From IMG/VR virus record IMGVR_UViG_3300025168_000651, positions 1 to 24,232 of that record: a stretch of 24,232 nt of DNA. One strand, given 5' to 3'. Position 1 is the first letter of the stretch. Every line of letters starts with the position of its first letter. A model generated the notes under the pieces. It searched no databases and had not been told where the DNA came from. It saw nothing but the letters and a program-made list of their open reading frames with translations. Position numbers and translations under genes: made by a program. This DNA is from a virus. Positions 13,874 to 21,401 of the stretch are shown here, piece by piece.

Positions 13874-14389
13874 ATGAATATATTTATACTTGCAGATCAT
13901 CCTGAAACTTCAGCAAAAATGCAACATAATAAACACGTTGTAAAGATGGTCTTAGAATCTGCTCAAATGCTATGTAGTGCTTTTGAAAAAGGAATTGCAC
14001 CATATAAAAGAGCCTATTACAATCACCCGTGTACTATTTGGGCAAGAACAAGCAAAGAAAATTATGAGTGGTTATTATTACACGCTTTAGCTCTAGCTTT
14101 AGAATACACTCATAGATATGACAAGGTACACGCTTCAGAAAAAGTAATAGGTTGGTGTTTTAATAATTACGAATCACTTATAAGTTTTCCAGAAAAAGGT
14201 AAAACTAAAAACGCTTTAGCTATGCCGAATATTTATAAAACAGATAACGCTGTAGAGTCTTATCAAAGGTATTATTTAGGCGAAAAAGTAGAAAATGCAA
14301 AATATACAAAAAGAAAACCTCCTGCATTTTTAGAAGATGAATATTTAAAAGAAAGCGTAAAAAAAGCTAAAGAGTTAGAAAAGAGTTAA
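13874..14389 (+). CDS. Pyr_excise-like phage protein (possible DNA repair glycosylase)
   Basis: The 171-residue protein has AGGAG and its own leader copy D. It reads MNIFILADHPETSAKMQHNK, then HVVKMVLESAQMLCSAFEKG, and NHPCTIWARTSKENYEWLLLHALALALEYTHRY (residues about 50-82). These blocks match a phage family I recall being assigned to PF03013 (pyrimidine-dimer DNA glycosylase). The T4 enzyme relies on an N-terminal Thr2, which is absent here, so repair activity is doubtful and the Pfam label may be loose. All-helical content and conserved His/Trp/Tyr residues suggest a nucleic-acid enzyme or binder. The segment KTKNALAMPNIYKT (residues about 114-127) is also typical of these phage proteins. 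Confidence 0.5.
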   Translation: MNIFILADHPETSAKMQHNKHVVKMVLESAQMLCSAFEKGIAPYKRAYYNHPCTIWARTSKENYEWLLLHALALALEYTHRYDKVHASEKVIGWCFNNYESLISFPEKGKTKNALAMPNIYKTDNAVESYQRYYLGEKVENAKYTKRKPPAFLEDEYLKESVKKAKELEKS

Positions 14390-14407
14390 ATAAATGTTAT
14401 AAAAGTG

Positions 14408-14456
14408 TTGCATCTTTGAACTTGTTGTTTTAATATACATTGTGAATAAAATTAAA
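14408..14456 (+). promoter_or_regulatory. Early promoter E with repeated leader motif
   Basis: TTGCAT (14408-14413), a 17-base spacer and TAATAT (14431-14436) are followed by ACAT and then TGTGAATAA (14441-14449) and AAATTAAA. Geometry and leader match promoter A almost exactly. It drives the amidoligase, amidotransferase and cyclotransferase genes. Confidence 0.75.
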
Positions 14457-14474
14457 CAAACAAGGAGTTCAAAA

Positions 14475-15476
14475 GTGAAAAACAAATTTAATACTACAAA
14501 AGGTTACGGAATAGAAATAGAGTTTATAAGACCAAACGAATTAGAAAAAAGCACTATAGTTAATAAAATTAATTCAAATCTAACAGATGAAGGCTTTACT
14601 GGTTGCCAATTAGAAAGTTATAATCATATAACTAGACCAACGTGGAAGTTAGTAGGCGATAGTTCAGTACACGGACAGTATAATTATAGAGGCGGTAATG
14701 AATTAGTATCACCGATACTTAGAGGGCTTAATGGTAAGAGGCAACTAGAAATAGTTTTAAAAGTGTTAAATGATTTAGGTTGTAAAGTAAATAGAAGTTG
14801 TGGTTTACACGTTCATCACGATGTAACAGATACAATGGTAAAAGGTAAAAAAGAGGCTACTGTATTTTTAAACAACTTAATTAAGTTTACTTGTAAATTT
14901 GAGCATTTTATTTACAGACTTATATCTCCTTCAAGATTGACTGGTTCTTGGTGCCAACCTGCTAGAAGGTATTTCACTAACATGAGAAATTCAAATACAG
15001 CAAACTTATCACAAATTTCAAAAAACATTTTTAAAAACGTCAAAGAACAATGTGATGATAAATACAATAGATATGGAAGAGGTCAAACTAATAGCTATAC
15101 ACCTAGCACTTTGCAGAGAGGTAGGTATTGTGGACTAAATCTTAAAAACATCTGGACTAGAGGTTCTGTAGAATTTCGTTATCATCAAGGAACTTTAAGT
15201 TTTAATAAAATCTGGAGCTGGGTTGTTTTAACTCAAGCAATTATAAATGTTACAGAAGTAGCTAAAAGCGTTTCATTTAAAAATATACCTTATTCAAAAG
15301 ATGGGTTCTTTTATTTCCGTAAAGCTTTAGGTTTTATCGGTAGTAAAGAAAGATGTAGTGAAGTAAAGTTTGCTAACAAGACAACGAGCAAAAGATTTAA
15401 AGAAATGACAACAACTGAACACGAGGCAACAAGAACAAGAAGTTCATTTTATAATTTAATCAACTCAAGCAATTAA
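14475..15476 (+). CDS. Putative amidoligase (Amidoligase_2 type, glutamine-synthetase-like fold)
   Basis: I choose GTG 14475, seven bases after AAGGAG (14462-14467). The in-frame GTG at 14442 is part of the leader motif. The 333-residue protein has GIEIEF at 12-17 (metal-binding glutamates of the GS-like fold), GNELVSPIL at 74-82, CGLHVHHD at 109-116, and SVEFRYHQGT at 231-240, the ordered signature of the PF12224 putative amidoligases. Members are predicted to use ATP to join a carboxylate and an amine, making an amide or isopeptide bond. The next two genes encode a glutamine amidotransferase and a gamma-glutamylcyclotransferase, the partner set reported for this family. The substrate is unknown: cell-wall peptide, free metabolite or modified base are all possible. 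The stop lies within a hairpin. Confidence 0.8.
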   Translation: MKNKFNTTKGYGIEIEFIRPNELEKSTIVNKINSNLTDEGFTGCQLESYNHITRPTWKLVGDSSVHGQYNYRGGNELVSPILRGLNGKRQLEIVLKVLNDLGCKVNRSCGLHVHHDVTDTMVKGKKEATVFLNNLIKFTCKFEHFIYRLISPSRLTGSWCQPARRYFTNMRNSNTANLSQISKNIFKNVKEQCDDKYNRYGRGQTNSYTPSTLQRGRYCGLNLKNIWTRGSVEFRYHQGTLSFNKIWSWVVLTQAIINVTEVAKSVSFKNIPYSKDGFFYFRKALGFIGSKERCSEVKFANKTTSKRFKEMTTTEHEATRTRSSFYNLINSSN

Positions 15477-15485
15477 GCTTGAGTT
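15462..15485 (+). other. 9-bp hairpin spanning the amidoligase stop codon
   Basis: AACTCAAGC (15462-15470) pairs perfectly with GCTTGAGTT (15477-15485) across the loop AATTAA, which contains the TAA stop. No U-tract follows, so it is unlikely to terminate. It may be a processing site or set the level of the downstream gene, whose ribosome site AAGGAG lies about 10 bases later. Confidence 0.55.
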
Positions 15486-15506
15486 TGGGGAAAAGGAGAA
15501 AATAAT

Positions 15507-16397
15507 ATGTGTGGATTAGCAGGAGTAATTTTAAAACAAAAAGAAAGAACTACAGAAGAGACGAATTTTATTACAGATAATTTTTCTAGGATGTTAATTA
15601 GTGCAAACTCAAGAGGTGGTCATGCTACTGGATTTGCATTAATTGATAAATCTGGAGACCACTTAATATGTAAAAGACCTAAGAACTCTTATAAGTTCTT
15701 TAAGGATAGAGAAGTTTCAGAGGTTTTAGATATTGTATCAAGTTCTGTAACGTGTTTAATGGGTCATACTAGATATGCTACATTAGGAACGCCACAATTG
15801 AATTCTAATAATCATCCAATAAGAGCTGGTAAAACAATAGGCACTCATAATGGCTCAATACAAAACCACAAAGAATTGTTTAGCAAATACAATATGAAAA
15901 GATTTGCCCAAGTAGATTCAGAAGTAATATTTAGGCTTCATGATACATCAAAAGACATTTCAGATTTTGTAAATAACAGGATGCCAAAACTTAGAGGTCG
16001 TGTTGCACTTGTTTGGGCTGACTTAGACTATCCAGAATATATTTATTTATATAAAGGTAACAACCCTCTGGAATTAGTTTATGTCCCTAAGCTTGAGCTG
16101 TACGCTTATGGAAGTACCCAAGAAATACTAAACACTAAATTTTGGGGTGATATAGAGCGTGTAGAAGTAAAGCCTAATACACTATTAAGAGTAAACACTA
16201 GGACTTTTAGAACTAGAACTAAAAAAGTAGAAACACAAGCACCTGTTTATAAAAGCTTTGGAACTTATAATCCTAAAATAGGAGCTTATGAAAACACTGT
16301 TAAAAACTTTGTTCCTAGATTTAGTTTTAGTGAACAAAAAAATCTATTTAAAAACTATAAAGCTGAAGATGGCTCGACTATAAGGAAAATAAAATAA
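15507..16397 (+). CDS. Class II glutamine amidotransferase (Ntn hydrolase)
   Basis: The 296-residue protein begins MCGLAGVIL; removal of Met exposes Cys2, the nucleophile of Ntn amidotransferases. Supporting motifs are RGGHATGFALID (36-47), GHTRYATLG (86-94), NNHP (101-104), GTHNGSI (112-118) and VDSE (136-139), matching the glutaminase domain of GlmS/PurF-type enzymes. It would release ammonia from glutamine, or act as a related amidohydrolase. There is no attached synthase domain, so a separate partner must use the ammonia, most simply the amidoligase encoded just upstream. AAAAGGAG precedes the ATG, and the stop overlaps the cyclotransferase start as TAATG. Confidence 0.88.
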   Translation: MCGLAGVILKQKERTTEETNFITDNFSRMLISANSRGGHATGFALIDKSGDHLICKRPKNSYKFFKDREVSEVLDIVSSSVTCLMGHTRYATLGTPQLNSNNHPIRAGKTIGTHNGSIQNHKELFSKYNMKRFAQVDSEVIFRLHDTSKDISDFVNNRMPKLRGRVALVWADLDYPEYIYLYKGNNPLELVYVPKLELYAYGSTQEILNTKFWGDIERVEVKPNTLLRVNTRTFRTRTKKVETQAPVYKSFGTYNPKIGAYENTVKNFVPRFSFSEQKNLFKNYKAEDGSTIRKIK

Positions 16398-17029
16398 TGA
16401 ATTTTACTAAAGTAGGTAAGAAAACTTTTTATGTATTTGTATATGGAACTTTAAAGACAGGAGGAGGTAATCATTACCTTTTATCTAATTCTAGATTTGT
16501 AGAAAGATATGTTCTAGATAATCATGTACTTTATGATATAGGTCATGGATTTCCATATCTGACCAAAGGAGATGGAGCCGTATATGGAGAAATATACGAA
16601 GTAGATAAAAATACACTAGATAGGCTAGATGCTTTAGAGGGTTTAGGCTTATTATATAACAGAGACTATACCAACTATTATGATAAAGAAAAAAAGAGCG
16701 TTGTGGATTATCCATTAAGAGTAAACTTATATTTTTATACTGCAGTTATAAATGATTTTGGTAAATATGAAAAACTTCCTAATGGATTCTGGAGCAATGG
16801 ACAAGATAAAGAACTGCTTAATGTAATTGTAGATGGAAGAGAATATAGGGACACCGCAGATAAAATTGTATTTCATATGAGATTTTTTGATGGAGAGCGT
16901 ACACCCACAAATATTGATTATATGAAGTTGGTTAAAGCTAGGTGCCATATCGAGCATATAGACACAAATTCAGAGCTTATATTCGTGAAACAACTAATAA
17001 GTCATGGAGTAATTAAAGAAACTTTTTAG
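16397..17029 (+). CDS. Gamma-glutamylcyclotransferase (AIG2-like)
   Basis: This 210-residue protein starts in a TAATG overlap. FYVFVYGTLKTGGGNHYLL (residues 11-29) is the glycine-rich substrate loop of the GGCT/AIG2 fold. VYGEIYEVDKNTLDRLDALEG (72-82 holds the last part) contains E81, which aligns with the catalytic Glu of the family. Such enzymes cyclise a gamma-glutamyl group to 5-oxoproline and free the amine. Residues beyond about 125 form an extra C-terminal region not usual in minimal GGCTs (about 110-150 residues). In the trio it may remove or edit gamma-glutamyl amides made by the amidoligase. Confidence 0.82.
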   Translation: MNFTKVGKKTFYVFVYGTLKTGGGNHYLLSNSRFVERYVLDNHVLYDIGHGFPYLTKGDGAVYGEIYEVDKNTLDRLDALEGLGLLYNRDYTNYYDKEKKSVVDYPLRVNLYFYTAVINDFGKYEKLPNGFWSNGQDKELLNVIVDGREYRDTADKIVFHMRFFDGERTPTNIDYMKLVKARCHIEHIDTNSELIFVKQLISHGVIKETF

Positions 17030-17033
17030 ATAT

Positions 17034-17062
17034 TTTACAAAACATAAAAAATAAACTAAATT
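17034..17062 (+). promoter_or_regulatory. Possible late promoter upstream of the packaging genes
   Basis: TTTACA (17034-17039), a 17-base spacer and TAAATT (17057-17062) resemble a sigma70 promoter. The next ATG is at 17068, where transcription would be expected to start, so the first message could be leaderless. The string TAAACTAAAT recurs upstream of the scaffold gene. It lacks the early TGTGAATAA motif. Confidence 0.35.
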
Positions 17063-17067
17063 AAAGT

Positions 17068-17250
17068 ATGTCAAAAAGCAAAGAAGATGGAATAGTGATT
17101 ACTACTGAATTGGTAGGAATTAAAAATTTAAAGACTACTGGAAATTATAGACTAGAATTTGATGTATTTGAAATAGACTCTGCCAAGGTAGCAGATTTAA
17201 TATTAAAACTAAACAAAGCTTTTGTAATGGCTTTAGTAGAATATGATTAA
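17068..17250 (+). CDS. Small protein preceding the terminase genes
   Basis: The 60-residue product from ATG 17068 has no recognisable ribosome site (upstream reads TAAATTAAAGT). Alternating strands (GIVITTELVGIKNL, GNYRLEFDVFEID) and a C-terminal helix (AKVADLILKLNKAFVMALVEYD) suggest a small alpha/beta protein. It overlaps the small terminase gene by 8 bases. Its position hints at a packaging or regulatory role, but I do not recognise the family. A possible promoter directly abuts the start codon. Confidence 0.6.
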   Translation: MSKSKEDGIVITTELVGIKNLKTTGNYRLEFDVFEIDSAKVADLILKLNKAFVMALVEYD

Positions 17251-17581
17251 AAAACAAACGCAAAAGAAACGCTCAAATCATAAAGCTAATGGAGACTTTG
17301 CCAAAGGTAATAAAGTAGGTAATAGATGGAAGAAAGGCGAATCTGGAAACCCTAATGGAAGGCGTAACGCTTATACTGATTTAATAAAAGACTATAGTTT
17401 CACTAAGGTAAATGAAAAAGAACGCAGAGAAGTTGTTGTATCTAAGTTGTTTCAATTAGCAGAAAGAGGTGATTTAAGAGCTATACAGTTTATTATAGAA
17501 AGACTCGAAGGCAAAGCACTAGAAAGGCAAGAAAGAACAACTAAATCAGAACCAATACAAGTAATGGTGATAGATGATTAA
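17243..17581 (+). CDS. terS: Terminase small subunit-like (DUF5681-type N-terminus)
   Basis: The 112-residue basic protein carries FAKGNKVGNRWKKGESGNPN (residues 19-38) then GRR, the motif of DUF5681 proteins that commonly sit next to the large terminase. A helical region follows (ERREVVVSKLFQLAERGDLRAIQFIIERL), likely for oligomerisation or DNA contact. It would recognise the packaging site and regulate the motor. It overlaps both neighbours (8 bases each side). The assignment rests on the motif plus synteny; no helix-turn-helix is obvious. Confidence 0.72.
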   Translation: MIKKQTQKKRSNHKANGDFAKGNKVGNRWKKGESGNPNGRRNAYTDLIKDYSFTKVNEKERREVVVSKLFQLAERGDLRAIQFIIERLEGKALERQERTTKSEPIQVMVIDD

Positions 17582-18776
17582 TTGGACAGTTAATAGAACT
17601 AGAAAAGAAATATTGAATCACCCCTCCAGATTTAAAGTAATTGTGGCTGGTAGAAGATGGGGAAAAACAGTTTTAAGCTTAATGTATTTATTAAAAGATT
17701 CGTTCCAACCAGGTGAACGTAGATGGTATATTACACCAACTTACAGACAGGGAAAAATGATAGTTTTCCCAATATTAAGACAGATGTTTAATGGATTTGT
17801 AGGAGCTAAGTTAAATGAATCTGAAATGAGCGTTATCTTTGAAAATGGCTCTGAATTGGCAGTAAAAGGAGCAGACAACGAAAACAATTTAAGAGGTGTT
17901 GCATTAACTAAAGTTGTAATGGATGAAATGGCTTATATAAAACCAAACGTATGGGAAGAAATCGTATATCCTATGCTAGCAACAACAAAAGGCAAGGTGC
18001 TATTCATTGGAACTCCTAGCGGTTATGATATTATGTACGATCTGTATTCTAAAGGTCAATCAGATTCAGAATGGAAAAGCTGGCAGTTTAAAACTATTGA
18101 TGGTGGTTTTGTTCCTAAAGAAGAAATAGAAAGAGCTAAAAGAAGCATGGATGAAGTTATATTCAGACAGGAGTTTGAAGGTTCTTTTGAAACTACTGGT
18201 AACAGGGCGGCATACAATTTTGAACGTGAAGAGCATTGTAAAAAAGCAGAACAACTATCTAACAATCTTTGGTGGGGTGTAGATTTTAATGTAGACTTTA
18301 TGACTGCAGTTTTAGCCTGTCAATATACAGACGGAACAATACATTTCTTTGATGAACTAAGATTAAAAAATAGCAATACTGAAGAACTTTCAATAGAAAT
18401 GAAAAAAATAGCACCTAATATCGAGTGCTATCCAGACCCAGCTGGTAAGGCTAGAAGTACAACATCCAGGCGTTCTGATCATCAAATATTAAGAGACCAC
18501 GGCTTTTTAATTAGGGCTAAGAAATCTCACCCTAGTCATATAGATAGATTAAACGCTTTAAATAGAAAGCTGAAAGATGCAGATAACAATATAGGTATGA
18601 CCATTGACCCTAGTTGTGTACACTTAATAAAAGATTTAGAACAATGCCAAAGAGACAAGCGTGGAGGCTTAGACAAAAGCCAGATGGAATTAACACACGC
18701 TCTGGACGCTTGTTCATATGCAATTTCTCATAAATTCCCTATCCGCAGAATGATTGGGAAAAGTATAAACTGGTAA
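17574..18776 (+). CDS. terL: Terminase large subunit
   Basis: The 400-residue packaging motor has an ATPase followed by a nuclease. Visible motifs are the Walker A AGRRWGKT (25-32), adenine-binding region WYITPTYRQG (51-60), Walker B VVMDEMA (114-120, catalytic Glu in DEMA), coupling motif FIGTPSG (144-150), and nuclease acidic residues in GVDFN (D237), YPDPAG (D288) and ALDAC (D378). All catalytic groups are intact. It powers DNA entry through the portal and cuts the concatemer. The protein is at the short end for the family. Its TAA overlaps the next small gene as TAATG. Confidence 0.95.
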   Translation: MINWTVNRTRKEILNHPSRFKVIVAGRRWGKTVLSLMYLLKDSFQPGERRWYITPTYRQGKMIVFPILRQMFNGFVGAKLNESEMSVIFENGSELAVKGADNENNLRGVALTKVVMDEMAYIKPNVWEEIVYPMLATTKGKVLFIGTPSGYDIMYDLYSKGQSDSEWKSWQFKTIDGGFVPKEEIERAKRSMDEVIFRQEFEGSFETTGNRAAYNFEREEHCKKAEQLSNNLWWGVDFNVDFMTAVLACQYTDGTIHFFDELRLKNSNTEELSIEMKKIAPNIECYPDPAGKARSTTSRRSDHQILRDHGFLIRAKKSHPSHIDRLNALNRKLKDADNNIGMTIDPSCVHLIKDLEQCQRDKRGGLDKSQMELTHALDACSYAISHKFPIRRMIGKSINW

Positions 18777-18889
18777 TGCCAAATAAAAAAGCAAAAGAAA
18801 GAAAGCGAAAGCGTAATAAATTAAATAAAGAACTGAGCAATCTTGGGAGGACTGCAAAACAACGAAAGAGGAAAACAAAAGATGTATAA
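18776..18889 (+). CDS. 37-residue highly basic protein
   Basis: ATG 18776 lies in a TAATG overlap with the large terminase, and the frame ends at TAA 18887-18889, overlapping the portal start by 8 bases. The peptide is dominated by Lys and Arg (NKKAKERKRKRNKLNKEL, later QRKRKTKD). It fills an otherwise gene-free gap and resembles tiny basic proteins I recall between terminase and portal in marine phages. DNA or RNA binding is likely; a role in packaging is speculative. Confidence 0.6.
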   Translation: MPNKKAKERKRKRNKLNKELSNLGRTAKQRKRKTKDV

Positions 18890-20234
18890 TTTCGGTAAGT
18901 CTGTTAATAGAGTAGTAATTCCTGAAATGTCTGAAAGAATAGTTTTAGATAGTGTAAAAGAAGCTTATGATGGCTATTTACAAGAAGAAGATGCAAAGCT
19001 AATGGAATCTTTAGACTTTTACTATAATCAGAACCTAGATAATCATTTAGAGCAGTGGTTTGCTAGTGAGTCTTTAAGCCAAGTGCCTCCTTTTATTCAG
19101 TCTTGTGTTCCTAGATTTTCAAAAGCTCGAATGATGCTATATAAAGAAAACCCTAATAGATTTATAGGTGGCGAAATAAACGAACAGTATAACGAATTAA
19201 GCTATAAAATAAATTCTAAGACAAGAGAGTTTGCAGAGCTTTCGTGGTTACTTGGTCAATGTTGGATGAAAACAATATACAACGAAAGAAGGCAAAGACT
19301 AGAGTATGAAATACTGCCAAGCGTCAAAGAGTATTACTTTTATGGAGAGTCAGAGCCTTATGGCTATTCCTACGAAATAGAAAATGCAATAGCAGATAAT
19401 AAACGCTATGTATTCTGGAGTGAAGATAGGCAAGGTATCCAAGGAATGCACTTCGAGTTTGACCAAAAAGGAAACAGATATGCTATCAGAGATAATGAAG
19501 AAATGATAAACCCTTATGGACTAAATCCAATATCGAGTGTTATGTTTTCTTCTAACTCTTACGATGTAACACGTGCAGCACTTCATATGGCTATCGCTAT
19601 GACTGAAATTGCATTGGGTACTAGGTCAAGACTGGGGCAACCAGTATTCACAGGAATTGAAGAAGGGCAAAGCAAATTAAAATCAGGTATTGATTCTGCA
19701 ATAATACTACCTGAAGGTGCAACTTTTTCCTATGCTTCACCAAGCGGAAATATTAATGAAATGATTGATGCCGTAAAAGCTATGGCAAACCAAACAGCAG
19801 AAAACAACCAGCTAAGAATAAGATGGGGTGAATCGGGAGGAAACGCCCCAAGTGGAGAGGCTCTAAGGATATTAGAAATTGAGAACTTAGAAGCTAGAAA
19901 AAGCGATGAAGGCATATTTAGAGAATGGGAACATTCCAGATATGAAATAGATAGGAGGATATTAGAAGTTCATGGAGCTATTAATTTATCAGAAGATTAT
20001 GCAGTAGACTTCGGTGAGGTAAGTTATCCTATGTCTCCTAAAGAAGAGCGTGAATGGTTAGATTGGAAACTAGACCACGGAATAATGACTCAGAAAGAAC
20101 TTCTGTTATATTTTAATCCAGATATGACTGACCAAGAGATAGAAAGCAAATTGAGCGAAGTAAGAGAAGAGGCAAAAACTAACGCAGAGGCATCAACTCC
20201 TGAATCCCCATTTCAAAGACTACTAAATGCCTAA
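18882..20234 (+). CDS. Portal protein
   Basis: I prefer ATG 18882 (450 residues); an in-frame TTG at 18843 would add 13 residues unlike a portal. GAAAGAGG upstream (18864-18871) gives a loose ribosome site, and coupling from the 37-residue ORF may help. Features typical of siphovirus portals include an N-terminal helical region (EEDAKLMESLDFYYNQNLDNHLEQWF), a central wing (YEILPSVKEYYFYG, then NRYAIRDNEEMINPYGLNPISSVMF), the stem/crown helices around NQTAENNQLRIRWGESGGNAPSGEALRI and an acidic C-terminus ending SPFQRLLNA. Twelve copies would form the DNA channel at one capsid vertex. Synteny between terminase and minor head gene is decisive. Confidence 0.88.
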   Translation: MYNFGKSVNRVVIPEMSERIVLDSVKEAYDGYLQEEDAKLMESLDFYYNQNLDNHLEQWFASESLSQVPPFIQSCVPRFSKARMMLYKENPNRFIGGEINEQYNELSYKINSKTREFAELSWLLGQCWMKTIYNERRQRLEYEILPSVKEYYFYGESEPYGYSYEIENAIADNKRYVFWSEDRQGIQGMHFEFDQKGNRYAIRDNEEMINPYGLNPISSVMFSSNSYDVTRAALHMAIAMTEIALGTRSRLGQPVFTGIEEGQSKLKSGIDSAIILPEGATFSYASPSGNINEMIDAVKAMANQTAENNQLRIRWGESGGNAPSGEALRILEIENLEARKSDEGIFREWEHSRYEIDRRILEVHGAINLSEDYAVDFGEVSYPMSPKEEREWLDWKLDHGIMTQKELLLYFNPDMTDQEIESKLSEVREEAKTNAEASTPESPFQRLLNA

Positions 20235-20919
20235 TGTTCAAGTTTCAGTAGATTCTTTTATAAATGAAATAAAAGCTATAGAAGGTTCTTTTGATAAAGA
20301 CCTGCAAAGACTTGCTGTCACTTTAAAAAACGCAACTGAAACTGAAGTAATAAACGCAACTAGACAATTAAATTTCTTACAAGAGCTACAAGCTAAAGGA
20401 CTAGGAACTGCTTTAGACAATTTTGATGCTGAATACACTAAGATGCTACAAATAGCAATTAAAGAAGCTAAAAAAAGAGGGCTTCCTGCTTTTACTGGAG
20501 CAAGTGTTGAAGGGTTAGAGGTCTTAAGAGATATTAACTATGAAAGGCTTTTAGGTCAATTTAAAGAATATTCAGAAGCTACTAAATTTAGCTTATTTCG
20601 AGGTGTTTATGCTAACGAGTCTATTAGCTCAATTACTTCTGGATTAGCTCAAACTGGTATGGTTACACGCCAATTAAACCTAGTGGCTTACGATGGTCTA
20701 AAGATATTTGATGATATGTCTAGATATAAAGTATTTCAAGGACAAGATGTTAAGTGGACTTATGTGGGGCCACAAGACGCTTTTACTAGACCAGAATGCC
20801 AATCTACAAAAGATAATGAGCCTAAAGATGGTTATACAGAATCAGAGGCAAGTTCTTCAGATACTCCATTTGGAATACGTGGAGGCTTTAACTGTAGACA
20901 TAGCTGGGAAATAAAATGA
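20227..20919 (+). CDS. Minor head / head morphogenesis protein (Mu F-like)
   Basis: The 230-residue protein starts 8 bases inside the portal gene. The first 120 residues are helical. The C-terminal part (KWTYVGPQDAFTRPECQSTK, then GIRGGFNCRHSWEI) matches the Cys/His-containing end of Mu F-type head morphogenesis proteins, with C196-like and CRH residues possibly binding metal. Such proteins are packaged in small copy number and help capsid assembly or DNA delivery. No ADP-ribosyltransferase or other fused enzyme domain is seen. The ATGA overlap with the next gene indicates coupled translation. Confidence 0.75.
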   Translation: MPNVQVSVDSFINEIKAIEGSFDKDLQRLAVTLKNATETEVINATRQLNFLQELQAKGLGTALDNFDAEYTKMLQIAIKEAKKRGLPAFTGASVEGLEVLRDINYERLLGQFKEYSEATKFSLFRGVYANESISSITSGLAQTGMVTRQLNLVAYDGLKIFDDMSRYKVFQGQDVKWTYVGPQDAFTRPECQSTKDNEPKDGYTESEASSSDTPFGIRGGFNCRHSWEIK

Positions 20920-21401
20920 AAAACTTTAAACCTGAAAAGGTTATAAAACATAAAAAAAGTGAATGGCTAAAATTAGGCGGTAAGCTAGTTACTAGGATAG
21001 TATTAGATGCAGACAAAGGTATAAGCCAAGACCCTAATGGAAAAAAGTTTCCTCCATATAAAGAATCTTATGCAATAAAAAAGAAAGCAGGAAAAGCTAC
21101 ACCAAAAGGAGTTTCGTCAAGTAGGCAAATAAACCCACCAAATTTAAGAGCTAGCGGGAAAATGCTTGGCTCAATATCTGCCAAGAGAGCCACAAAAGAT
21201 TCTGTAGAAATACATTACAGAGAAGGTGAAAAAGTACAAGGAAACGCAAACCCTCCAGCAAGACTTAAAAAGAAAAAAAGAAATATCTATGGATTAAATG
21301 ATAATAATTGGGAATTTGCTAAAGATTATATTAATGAAATTATTGACAAGAAAATAACAAAGTTTAATAAAAAGAAAGTAATCTTAGAAGTCAAAGTATA
21401 A
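20916..21401 (+). CDS. Virion morphogenesis protein (Mu G / tail-completion type)
   Basis: The 161-residue basic protein begins at an ATGA overlap. The segment ISQDPNGKKFPPYKESYAIKKKAG (residues about 36-59), then PPNLRASGKMLGSISAKRATKDSVEIHY (about 73-100), is the pattern of small virion morphogenesis proteins (Mu gpG / tail completion, HK97 gp10-like). The C-terminus is Lys-rich and helical. These act at head-tail joining or tail completion. Its position before the scaffold is common in siphoviruses with Mu F-type head genes. Confidence is moderate because the family is short and divergent. Confidence 0.65.
   Translation: MKNFKPEKVIKHKKSEWLKLGGKLVTRIVLDADKGISQDPNGKKFPPYKESYAIKKKAGKATPKGVSSSRQINPPNLRASGKMLGSISAKRATKDSVEIHYREGEKVQGNANPPARLKKKKRNIYGLNDNNWEFAKDYINEIIDKKITKFNKKKVILEVKV

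Noticed and set aside
14442-14474. GTG start at 14442 for the amidoligase
   Set aside because: It lies in the leader motif downstream of promoter E. GTG 14475 follows AAGGAG at correct spacing, and the conserved GIEIEF block comes soon after.
20708-20914. Overlapping + strand ORF of 68 residues inside the minor head gene
   Set aside because: It has no ribosome site and the host frame carries the conserved Mu F-like C-terminus, so it is a shadow frame.
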